7,881 nt of DNA from an uncultured Collinsella sp. (GTDB lineage: Bacteria; Actinomycetota; Coriobacteriia; Coriobacteriales; Coriobacteriaceae), in the NCBI GenBank assembly GCA_902490245.1, contig CABUDB010000068.1:1-7881 (forward strand), read 5' to 3'. Both the position numbers and the translations under genes were made by a program. A model generated the notes under the pieces. The model was not told where the DNA came from. It saw nothing but the letters and a program-made list of their open reading frames with translations, and did no database searches. How positions within the stretch are numbered: position 1 is the stretch's first letter; the number at the start of each line of letters is the position of its first letter. Shown piece after piece: positions 1 through 5,630 of the stretch.

Positions 1-28
1 GAATCGTCCCCTCGGGACGCCTTGCGAG

Positions 29-151
29 CTAAGTGAGTAGACTTTTTGGCGCAGGGCGAGCACAAAGCGCATCTGCCTTACTAAAACCGCAGGTCACAGA
101 GATGGCTGTTTTGGGTGTGCTCGGCAGATCGCGAAAAGTCTACTCACTTAG
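29..151. repeat. 123-bp inverted-repeat element with perfect 18-bp ends
   Basis: The left end CTAAGTGAGTAGACTTTT (29-46) is the exact reverse complement of 134-151. Inside, CGC 50-52 can pair with GCG 131-133 and CGAGCACA 57-64 with TGTGCTCG 116-123, so most of the unit can fold into one long imperfect stem. An alternative pairing of 71-77 (ATCTGCC) with 123-129 (GGCAGAT) is also possible. No open reading frame, transposase or target duplication is evident. It may be a MITE-like or REP-like element, or a large transcript-end structure for the gene upstream of the window. The pairing is seen directly; the class is inferred. Confidence 0.7.
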
Positions 152-250
152 GTTTACGGTGCTGGATATTCTGGACAGGAACAGTTGAGCTTGGACGGCG
201 TGCGTTGCCAGGCGATGCTGGCATTTGCGCCATGCTGGTTTGAGATTTTA

Positions 251-291
251 TAAAAACCGCAGGTAAAACGTATATTAGGTGCATTTTGCCT
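251..291 (-). terminator. Possible weak terminator of the GntR gene
   Basis: Read on the minus strand, an A/T-rich stem (plus-strand 282-291 with 261-270, one mismatch and one G-T pair) is followed by GCGG and five Ts (plus-strand A-run 252-256). It lies 12 bases past the GntR stop codon. The stem is weak and the T-run starts four bases after it, so this is only a candidate. Confidence 0.3.
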
Positions 292-302
292 GGTTTGGCG
301 CG

Positions 303-1025
303 CTAGCCGATGGGCTCGGTGTATTTGGCGCGGTCGGTACGTTGGATGCGCTTGGAGACATGGAGCGGGCGACCGTCGGTGTCGTAGACGTAGTCGGTGA
401 TCAGAATCAGCGCCTGCCCGCGCTCAACGTTGAGCAAAAACGCTTCGTTTTGCGAGGCATAGCACACCTCAAAGGTCTTATGCCCCTGTGCCGGCGCGCG
501 ATGGAATTCTTGGCGCAGCGTGGCGTAGAGCGAACCGTTGATATCGCGGTCGATGAGTGCCTCAAAGCTTGGCGGCAGATAGGTGGTCTCCAGGCACAGC
601 GGCGCATCGTCCAGATAACGCAGGCGGACAAGTTTGACGAGCTTGCTGCCCACGGCGGCATCAAAGAACTTAGCTATGCTGCCGCCCGCCTTGGTAAAGC
701 CCGAGTCCACCGTGCGCGTGGTGGGCTTCATGCCCTGACCCTGGACCTGCGCCGTATAGCTCGAAAACACCAGGTTGTTCTCGTGGAGCGCCGGCGTGTC
801 GGCCACAAAGGCGCCGCGCCCGCGCTCGGTTCGAACCAGACCCTCATCAACGAGTACCTTAAGGGCATGGCGCACGGTGCTGCGCGACAGACCCGATTCG
901 TCCATGAGTTCCATCTCGGACGGCAGCTTGTCTTCGCGTGCGTAGGTGCCGGCGGCGATGCGGTCACGCAGCACGCCCGCCAAGCGCTCGTATTGGGCCA
1001 GTTTCTTTTTAGACGAAGCATTCAT
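303..1025 (-). CDS. GntR family (HutC/UTRA type) transcriptional regulator
   Basis: A 240-residue DNA-binding repressor-type protein, normal length for the HutC subfamily. An N-terminal winged helix-turn-helix covers about residues 10-75, with the family signature LPSEMEL near 34-40, a recognition helix around SRSTVRHALKVL (47-58) and a wing ending in ERGRGAFV (67-74). Residues about 95-235 match a UTRA ligand-binding domain, with the usual LETTYLP strand at 145-151 and DYVYDTDGRPLHVS at 211-224. Such domains typically bind sugar phosphates or similar effectors. ATG at 1025 is preceded by a weak AGGTTG site. The gene is divergent from the SIS deglycase at 1231, and repeated 9-mers lie just before its own start, which suggests autoregulation and control of the deglycase. 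The effector is unknown; a phosphorylated Amadori product is the natural guess. Confidence 0.93.
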   Translation of the reverse strand: MNASSKKKLAQYERLAGVLRDRIAAGTYAREDKLPSEMELMDESGLSRSTVRHALKVLVDEGLVRTERGRGAFVADTPALHENNLVFSSYTAQVQGQGMKPTTRTVDSGFTKAGGSIAKFFDAAVGSKLVKLVRLRYLDDAPLCLETTYLPPSFEALIDRDINGSLYATLRQEFHRAPAQGHKTFEVCYASQNEAFLLNVERGQALILITDYVYDTDGRPLHVSKRIQRTDRAKYTEPIG

Positions 1026-1031
1026 GCGATC

Positions 1032-1073
1032 AACCTGTATCTAACTTGTATTCGAGTCTAATCAAACATGTAT
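1032..1073. promoter_or_regulatory. Candidate operator array in front of the GntR gene
   Basis: Three copies of the 9-mer AACNTGTAT sit at 1032-1040 (AACCTGTAT), 1043-1051 (AACTTGTAT) and 1065-1073 (AACATGTAT). Start-to-start distances are 11 and 22 bp, so all three face the same side of the helix. The last copy overlaps a perfect 13-bp palindrome, TGTATTCAATACA (1069-1081). The array begins 7 bases upstream of the GntR start codon, where a bound repressor would block its own gene. Repeats and spacing are seen; binding by this regulator is inferred. Confidence 0.6.
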
Positions 1074-1170
1074 TCAATACAACAACAAAACCGCTGGTAG
1101 CTAGTTATCGAAAACCACATCAGCAAAATATCTAAGACAAATATAGCATACAACTAGTCGACATAGCCAA

Positions 1171-1190
1171 AACATGTATGTAACTTGTAT
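1171..1190. promoter_or_regulatory. Candidate GntR operator upstream of the first deglycase
   Basis: AACATGTAT (1171-1179) and AACTTGTAT (1182-1190) form the same 11-bp-period direct repeat as the array at 1032-1051, about 40 bases before the deglycase start. A possible -35 (TCGACA, 1158-1163) lies just upstream, but no good -10 hexamer at proper spacing was found, so the promoter itself is not called. Confidence 0.55.
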
Positions 1191-1230
1191 GCCATCGAGA
1201 GCATCAAACGAGAAGAAAGGCTGATGCACG

Positions 1231-2223
1231 ATGACTACTCAGGAACAGGTTAAGGATGTCGTCTCCCAGGTTTTGGCTGACAAGGCAGACAAGGGCGGCA
1301 TCAAGCGCGTCGTGTGGATTGGCGCCGGCGGATCCAACGGCGGCAACTATCCTGCCCAGTACTTTATGGAGCACGAGGCCACGCAGGTCGTGAGCTCCAG
1401 CTACACCAGCAACGAGTTCGTGCACGCAACCCCCGCCTACGTTAACGAGAACACCCTGGCCGTCGTCGTGTCCATGCGCGGCACCAAGGAGACCATCGTC
1501 GCCGCCCAGGTCGCCAAGGACCACGGCGCCAGCACCATCGCCATCTATGTTGACGAGTCCGGCCTCACCGAGGTCTGCGACTACAAGATCCAGTATGACA
1601 GCCTGGCCGTCGACGAGTCCTGCATGGGCCGTACCAACTCCGCCGTCGTGACCATGATCGCCATGGAACTCACGCAGCAGACCGAGGGCTATGCCGAGTA
1701 CGAGACCGCTATGGCCGCCTTCGACCTGGTTGACCCCATCTATCGCAAGGCCGTCGAGTACACCCGTCCGCTCGCCGCCAAGTGGGCCGAGCAGAACGCC
1801 GACAAGCCCTGCATCAACGTCATGGCTCAGGGTCCGCTCTTTGGTGCCGCCTACGTCTTTAGCATCTGCAACGTGCAGGAGATGCTGCAGATCGACTCCT
1901 GCACCATCAACACCTGTGACTTCTTCCACGGCCCCTTCGAGATCCTGGACAAGCGCACTTCGCTGTTCCAGCTCATCAGCGTCGGCCGCAGCCGCTGCAA
2001 CGACGAGCGCGGCATCCGCTTCGTCAACCAGTACGGTGGCGAGCGCGTCTATCAGCTCGACGCCAAGGAGCTCGGCCTCAACGACATCAAGGACAGCGTG
2101 AGCGAATACTTCAACCACCTGATCTTTGCGCCGATCCTCAACAACGTGTATATGCGCGCGCTCTCTGCCGTCACCCACAAGGACTACATGACGCGCCGCT
2201 ACATGTGGAAGCTGGACTACTAG
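1231..2223 (+). CDS. SIS-domain sugar-phosphate deglycase, FrlB/FraB/GfrF-like (paralogue 1)
   Basis: A 330-residue protein with two SIS (sugar isomerase) domains, about residues 24-160 and 190-320, close to the length of E. coli FrlB (about 340). Enzymes of this family cleave 6-phosphorylated Amadori products, such as fructoselysine 6-phosphate, into a hexose phosphate and the amine. Glu217 (in VQEMLQI) and His233 (in FFHGPFE) are 16 residues apart, as for the catalytic Glu214/His230 pair reported for Salmonella FraB. The C-terminus TRRYMWKLDY matches that of the second deglycase in this window. The phosphate-loop regions differ from it: GAGGSNGGNYPAQYF (31-45) and SMRGTKET (81-88) replace the more canonical SLGGSTPET, so substrate preference may differ. 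The start is ATG 1231, with GAAAGG (1215-1220) ten bases upstream; ATG 1224 is out of frame. It is transcribed alone from the divergent GntR promoter region and ends at its own terminator. A generic GlmS-like isomerase is less likely. Confidence 0.85.
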   Translation: MTTQEQVKDVVSQVLADKADKGGIKRVVWIGAGGSNGGNYPAQYFMEHEATQVVSSSYTSNEFVHATPAYVNENTLAVVVSMRGTKETIVAAQVAKDHGASTIAIYVDESGLTEVCDYKIQYDSLAVDESCMGRTNSAVVTMIAMELTQQTEGYAEYETAMAAFDLVDPIYRKAVEYTRPLAAKWAEQNADKPCINVMAQGPLFGAAYVFSICNVQEMLQIDSCTINTCDFFHGPFEILDKRTSLFQLISVGRSRCNDERGIRFVNQYGGERVYQLDAKELGLNDIKDSVSEYFNHLIFAPILNNVYMRALSAVTHKDYMTRRYMWKLDY

Positions 2224-2229
2224 GAGTAT

Positions 2230-2260
2230 TGGTTCCGCCGTTCTACCGAACGGCGGACCA
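2230..2260 (+). other. Strong GC-rich hairpin just after the deglycase stop
   Basis: A 13-bp stem with a single bulged T (2234) and a TACC loop (2244-2247) begins six bases after the stop codon. There is no T-run after it, so it is not a standard intrinsic terminator. It could protect the mRNA 3' end or help a termination event completed by the hairpin at 2307. Confidence 0.6.
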
Positions 2261-2306
2261 GCCGACGCTGCGCGCCCGGCATTTGGCCAATCTGCCGTTC
2301 AATTTC

Positions 2307-2341
2307 AAAGGCGCGACCAAAAGGTCAGCGCCTTTTCATTT
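2307..2341 (+). terminator. Intrinsic terminator after the first deglycase
   Basis: AAAGGCGC GACC (2307-2318) pairs with GGTC plus GCGCCTTT (2323-2335), with one bulged A (2327) and an AAAA loop. TTTTCATTTC follows directly. This separates the deglycase transcript from the permease gene. Confidence 0.85.
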
Positions 2342-2371
2342 CACGGCACCTTGGCTCAAATGACGGGCGCT

Positions 2372-2396
2372 CGCTGACGTTGCCAAAACGTCGGCG
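2372..2396. repeat. Small inverted repeat
   Basis: CGCTGACGTT (2372-2381) pairs with AACGTCGGCG (2387-2396) through ten pairs, one of them G-T, around a GCCAA loop. There is no T-run. Function unknown; it lies in the non-coding gap between the deglycase terminator and the permease gene. Confidence 0.5.
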
Positions 2397-2416
2397 TCGC
2401 CGTGTTTGTCAAGGGG

Positions 2417-2483
2417 TTGGTGCATTGGGGGCAGGTTGCTTTGTACCAAGTTGGTGCATATGAACCTGGCCCCTTTGCACCAA
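2417..2483. repeat. 67-bp imperfect palindromic element
   Basis: The 21-bp arm at 2417-2437 (begins TTGGTGCA, ends GCAGGTT) is inverted at 2463-2483 with 18 of 21 positions complementary. A further direct copy of TTGGTGCA lies in the loop at 2451-2458. It holds no gene. Its AACCTGGCCCCTTT segment (2463-2476) resembles AACCTGTCCCTTT in the hairpin near 7771, which suggests a related dispersed repeat family. Confidence 0.6.
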
Positions 2484-2528
2484 TGGGTTGTAGCGGTAGA
2501 GCAGATTTCCCGCTCGCCGATTTGTGCC

Positions 2529-2555
2529 TTGAAAAATGTATATAACGACTATAAC
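2529..2555 (+). promoter_or_regulatory. Candidate promoter of the EamA permease with repeated TATAACG
   Basis: A TTGAAA -35 (2529-2534) and a TATAAC -10 (2550-2555) are separated by a short 15-bp spacer. TATAACG occurs twice in nine-base register (2541-2547 and 2550-2556). The segment 2533-2552 also matches the GntR-type 20-bp operator at 1171-1190 at 15 of 20 positions with the same 11-bp period. The promoter is plausible but its spacing is not ideal. Confidence 0.4.
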
Positions 2556-2584
2556 GTAGTATGAAACATATTGGAAACAATACC

Positions 2585-2591
2585 GAGGAGG
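2585..2591 (+). promoter_or_regulatory. Shine-Dalgarno site that sets a TTG start
   Basis: GAGGAGG ends five bases before TTG 2597. The upstream in-frame ATG at 2561 has no such site and lies at or beside the likely promoter -10, so the TTG is preferred. Confidence 0.75.
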
Positions 2592-2596
2592 CTGCG

Positions 2597-3679
2597 TTGA
2601 AGAAAAGCAATCTGGGCTATGTGCTGGTGCTGATCGCCGCGCTTATGTGGGGCAGCATCGGAATCTTTGTAAACGGCATCTCGGCCATGGGCGTTTCGTC
2701 CCAGAGCATGGCGGCCTTTCGCCTGTTGTCGGGTGCCGTCTTAATGGCTCCGGTCTTGGCATTCATGGGTTGCCAGGGAGGTGCTCGTGAGGGAAAAGCC
2801 TCGGGTCCCATGGCGCTGTTCAAGGCAAGTCCTAAAGAGCTTGTTCCCTGCGCGCTTCTTGGCATTATCGGCCTCGCCACCGCTAACACGCTTTATTACG
2901 AGTGCATGGGCGAGGTGGGCATGTCCACGGCCTCGGTGCTGCTCTACACCTCGCCGGTGTTTGGCGTCGCGCTCGGCCGCGTGCTTTATCGCGAGGACGT
3001 GACCCCCAACAAGCTCGTTGCCATTGTCTTTAACATTGTGGGTTGCGTGCTCGCGGTGACGAGCGGCGACCTGTCTGGTTTCCATTTCTCGGCTTGGGGC
3101 GTCGCGTCGGGTGTGATCGCCGGACTTTGCGGTGCACTGCTGGCGGTGTTTAGCCGTATGGCTACCAAGACGCTGCATCCGCTGGCGGTGACGTTTTGGG
3201 GCTTTGTCTTTGGCGGATGCTTTATGGCAGTGCTTTCGGCTCCGTGGTCCGATGTAGCCGCGGCAATGTCCCCGCAGCTCATTCTGCTGTTCGCAGGCTT
3301 TGGCTTTATTCCGACGGCTCTTGCGTACATCTTCTATATGCAGGGCCTTTCGATGGATCTTGAGACGTCGAAGGTGCCGGTCGTGGCTTCGTTCGAAACC
3401 GTGGCGACCGTTTTGGTCGGTATTGGCATCTACGCCGAGCCCGCCGGCGCGATCAAAGTCCTGGGCATCGTGCTGGTGCTCGCGTCCATCCTGATTATGA
3501 ACACCGACTTCTCCAAGCTGCGTAACAGTGCCTTTGTCGGCCATATCGTTGAGAGCATGACCTTTAAGCCCAACGCGTGGTGGACGGAGAAATCGCAGGA
3601 CATGGATCTGTTCCGCGAGCGCACGGGCATTGCGCTGGAGCCCACCGTGCAGGAAAGCCCCTGGTACTTCGTGCGATAG
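2597..3679 (+). CDS. DMT superfamily EamA-type transporter
   Basis: A 360-residue integral membrane protein with two EamA repeats (about residues 6-152 and 165-305) and roughly ten hydrophobic helices. The first begins at GYVLVLIAALMWG (7-19), the usual family opening. Members export or import small metabolites such as amino acids; the substrate cannot be read from sequence. The start is TTG 2597 with a strong GAGGAGG five bases upstream, which removes 12 residues from the longest frame. After the last helix there is a soluble tail of about 50 residues (from NTDFSKLR to WYFVR) containing FKPNAWWTEKSQDM, longer than typical family members and probably cytoplasmic. Codon use is more mixed than in the flanking PTS and deglycase genes, suggesting lower expression. 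It is a single-gene unit with no clear terminator. Export of the amine released by the deglycases is speculation. Confidence 0.88.
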   Translation: MKKSNLGYVLVLIAALMWGSIGIFVNGISAMGVSSQSMAAFRLLSGAVLMAPVLAFMGCQGGAREGKASGPMALFKASPKELVPCALLGIIGLATANTLYYECMGEVGMSTASVLLYTSPVFGVALGRVLYREDVTPNKLVAIVFNIVGCVLAVTSGDLSGFHFSAWGVASGVIAGLCGALLAVFSRMATKTLHPLAVTFWGFVFGGCFMAVLSAPWSDVAAAMSPQLILLFAGFGFIPTALAYIFYMQGLSMDLETSKVPVVASFETVATVLVGIGIYAEPAGAIKVLGIVLVLASILIMNTDFSKLRNSAFVGHIVESMTFKPNAWWTEKSQDMDLFRERTGIALEPTVQESPWYFVR

Positions 3680-3738
3680 GGGATTGCGCGCAGGGTCTGA
3701 CCTGGGGTTATCCAGCCAGCGCCGGCCTGCCCAGCCCC

Positions 3739-3846
3739 AACGTTTCAAGTACGTTAAACCCGTCAACGGTCGATTTTCACCCGCGAACGGTCTTTATACT
3801 AATTAGCAATATCCGCAACGTATAAGACGTTATAATGACCATAACG
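3739..3846. promoter_or_regulatory. Promoter region of the PTS operon with nested palindromes
   Basis: The gap before the PTS genes holds AACGT-N7-ACGTT (3739-3755), AACGT-N5-ACGTT (3817-3831) and CGTTAT-N7-ATAACG (3828-3846), plus AACGGTC twice exactly 21 bp apart (3765-3771 and 3786-3792). A perfect TATAAT (3831-3836) sits inside the last two palindromes and would give a leader of about 20 bases; a TATACT at 3795-3800 is an alternative. Neither has a good -35. The pattern suggests a regulator covering the -10. Confidence 0.45.
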
Positions 3847-3862
3847 AAAAGGAGGAGGCAAG

Positions 3863-4786
3863 ATGAATCAGATCATTCTCGCATCTCATGGCGGCCTGGC
3901 CGCAGGCGCCAAAGACACGCTCGAGATGGTTCTCGGCGACGTGTCGAACGTCCACGTCGTGTCGCTTGCTCGTGACGACAAGGAGCCCATCACCAATAAG
4001 GTGGACGCTATGATCGCCACGTTCAACGCGGACGACACCGTCTATGTGCTGACCGATATGCTCGGCAGCTCGGTCAACAACAGCATGGTCGAGCTTTCCA
4101 AGAACGGCACGAAGTTCACGGTTGTCAGCGGTTTCAACATCCCGCTGGCGCTCACGCTCGCTATGAGCCCCGTCCCCGTCAAGGGCGCCGAGCTCGCGGC
4201 CCTCATCAACGAGGCCCGCACCGGTCTGATCAACCCCAACGCACCGGTCGAGGCCGCCGCGGCTCCCGCCAAGAAGGCCAAGGCGTCCCGTCACAGCTCC
4301 GGTCCCGCCAAGATCGTCCTCGCACGTCTTGACTACCGTCTGCTGCACGGTCAGGTCGTCTTTACCTGGACCACCAAGGTTCAGGCCGAGCGCATCATCG
4401 TCGTCGACAACGCTGCCGCCAACGATGACATCAAGAAGGGCGCTCTTAAGCTGGCCAAGCCCCAGGGCGTGCGCCTGAACGTCTTCACCGTCGAGCGTGC
4501 CCTCGCCAAGATGGACAAGCTCAACACCCTCGGCGAGCGCGTCATGTTCGTCTTTGGCAACACGGCCGAGATGCTGCAGTTCTGCCAGGGCTACAAGCTC
4601 GACGCCATCAACCTGGGCGCCACCGCCAACCACGACGGTGCCGATCAGATCGGCGGCAAGGACAGCTCCGTCTTCTTCGACGCCACCCAGAAGGCCGACG
4701 TCAACCAGCTGCTCGACATGGGCATCAAGCTCTACGTCCAGCAGACCCCTACGTATCAGAGCGTCGACATCGACGCCAAGCTGTAA
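3863..4786 (+). CDS. PTS mannose-family EIIAB fusion protein
   Basis: A 307-residue cytoplasmic phosphocarrier of the mannose/fructose/sorbose PTS family. An EIIA domain (about 1-125) has the phosphoryl-accepting His9 in LASHGGLA and the DMLGSSVNNS segment near 65-74. An Ala/Pro/Lys-rich linker (about 127-148) joins an EIIB domain (about 149-305) with the second phosphorylation site, His162, in RLDYRLLHGQVV. This matches the domain order of E. coli ManX. Phosphate would pass from HPr to His9, then His162, then the sugar carried by EIIC/EIID. The start ATG 3863 has a very strong AAGGAGGAGG (3849-3858). It is the first gene of the operon, followed after 36 bp (with a small hairpin at 4792-4805) by EIIC. 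Strong C-ending codon use suggests high expression. The family is sure; the substrate is not. Confidence 0.95.
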   Translation: MNQIILASHGGLAAGAKDTLEMVLGDVSNVHVVSLARDDKEPITNKVDAMIATFNADDTVYVLTDMLGSSVNNSMVELSKNGTKFTVVSGFNIPLALTLAMSPVPVKGAELAALINEARTGLINPNAPVEAAAAPAKKAKASRHSSGPAKIVLARLDYRLLHGQVVFTWTTKVQAERIIVVDNAAANDDIKKGALKLAKPQGVRLNVFTVERALAKMDKLNTLGERVMFVFGNTAEMLQFCQGYKLDAINLGATANHDGADQIGGKDSSVFFDATQKADVNQLLDMGIKLYVQQTPTYQSVDIDAKL

Positions 4787-4791
4787 TCAAC

Positions 4792-4805
4792 CAGGCTTTT
4801 GCCTG
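4792..4805 (+). other. Small intercistronic hairpin between EIIAB and EIIC
   Basis: CAGGC (4792-4796) and GCCTG (4801-4805) form a five-pair stem with a TTTT loop, six bases before the EIIC Shine-Dalgarno AAGGAG (4811-4816). It may modestly affect mRNA processing or stability. Confidence 0.35.
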
Positions 4806-4822
4806 ACTGAAAGGAGAAGGGT

Positions 4823-5617
4823 ATGAATACGTTCATCAGTGCGGTGCTCGTCGGCCTCGTCGGCGTGTTCTGCATGTGGGACTCCCGCCTGCTCGGTCGT
4901 CTTAACTTCGAGCAGCCCCTCGTTGGCGCTACGCTCGTCGGTCTGCTGCTGGGCGATGTGCCCACCGGCCTTGCCGTCGGTGCCGCCGTCGAGCTCGTGT
5001 CCATGGGCCTGGTGCAGGTCGGCGCCGCCGTTCCGCCCGATATGGTCCTGGGCGGCATCGTGGCAGCTGCCTTCGCGTGCCTGACCGATGCTTCTGCTGA
5101 GACCGCCATGACGATCGCCATCCCGGTCGCCGTCCTGGGTCAGCTCCTCGGCATCGTGTTCCGTTCCATCATCGCCGCCCTCACTCATGTGGCAGATAGC
5201 GCGATCGATAACGGAAAGTTCAAGACCGCCTATCGCATGCACATCTGCGCCGGCTCCGGTCTGTACGCCGTCATGTACTTCCTGCCGATCTTCCTCGCCG
5301 TCTTTGTTGGCACCGACCTGGTTCAGGCCATCGTCAACATGGTTCCCGAGTGGCTGTCCACTGGTCTTAACGTTTCGACCAAGATCATGACCGCCTACGG
5401 CTTGGCCCTGCTGCTCACCATGATGATCAAGAAGGGTATGACTCCGTTCCTGTTCATCGGTTTCCTGCTCGCCGCTTACCTCAATCTGTCCGTCATCGCG
5501 GTCGCTCTGATCGGTGTGTGCCTGGCTGTCGTCTTCATGGGCTTCAAGTTCAACGGTTCCCATGCAGCCGCCGGTGTCGATTCCGACTACGATCCGCTCG
5601 AAGACGACGAAGACTAA
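4823..5617 (+). CDS. PTS mannose-family EIIC membrane component
   Basis: A 264-residue polytopic membrane protein forming, with EIID, the sugar channel of the mannose-family PTS. Family motifs are clear: FEQPLVGATLVGLLLGD (29-45) and AAVELVSMGLVQVGAAVPPD (54-73), followed by several hydrophobic helices to about residue 240. The C-terminus is an acidic tail (DSDYDPLEDDED, 253-264), probably cytoplasmic. The start ATG 4823 has AAGGAG (4811-4816) six bases upstream. The stop codon TAA overlaps the Shine-Dalgarno of the EIID gene, so the two are tightly coupled. Length agrees with ManY/AgaC/SorA relatives. Confidence 0.95.
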   Translation: MNTFISAVLVGLVGVFCMWDSRLLGRLNFEQPLVGATLVGLLLGDVPTGLAVGAAVELVSMGLVQVGAAVPPDMVLGGIVAAAFACLTDASAETAMTIAIPVAVLGQLLGIVFRSIIAALTHVADSAIDNGKFKTAYRMHICAGSGLYAVMYFLPIFLAVFVGTDLVQAIVNMVPEWLSTGLNVSTKIMTAYGLALLLTMMIKKGMTPFLFIGFLLAAYLNLSVIAVALIGVCLAVVFMGFKFNGSHAAAGVDSDYDPLEDDED

Positions 5618-5630
5618 GGAGGAACACACT

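Larger units (their letters stand above)
1..302. other. Non-coding region with repeats, no gene recognised
   Basis: No convincing gene lies here. All three forward frames stop within the first 40 bases (TAA at 30-32, TGA at 34-36, TAG at 38-40), so at most the last dozen codons of an upstream gene are present and the frame cannot be told. The stretch holds a short hairpin (5-10 with 14-19, no T-run), the long inverted-repeat element at 29-151, a second hairpin (206-211 with 218-223) and a 12-nt direct repeat AAAACCGCAGGT at 83-94 and 253-264. A 30-codon minus-strand ORF starting at 233 has no recognisable features and was not called. Confidence 0.6.

Noticed and set aside
279..1061. Plus-strand ORF opposite the GntR gene
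   Set aside because: The minus strand encodes a full winged-helix plus UTRA protein; this frame has no motif.
1204..2178. Long minus-strand ORF opposite the first deglycase
   Set aside because: Its low-complexity Val/Gly/Leu/Asp-rich product is what C-ending codons give on the opposite strand. It has no ribosome site or family motif.
2561..2596. ATG 2561 as the permease start
   Set aside because: No ribosome site precedes it and it sits at the likely promoter; TTG 2597 has GAGGAGG at good spacing.
2356..2610. 84-codon minus-strand ORF in the gap before the permease
   Set aside because: It lies across palindromic repeats and the permease start, with no family features.
3680..3738. Terminator behind the permease gene
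   Set aside because: Only short GC-rich stems without a T-run are present, so none was called.
3680..3862. Sigma-54 promoter or LevR/ManR-type control of the PTS
   Set aside because: No GG-N10-GC -24/-12 element was found, and no activator gene is in the window.
3830..4633. Minus-strand ORF opposite EIIAB
   Set aside because: Mirror of a strongly codon-biased gene; the true gene has clear PTS motifs.
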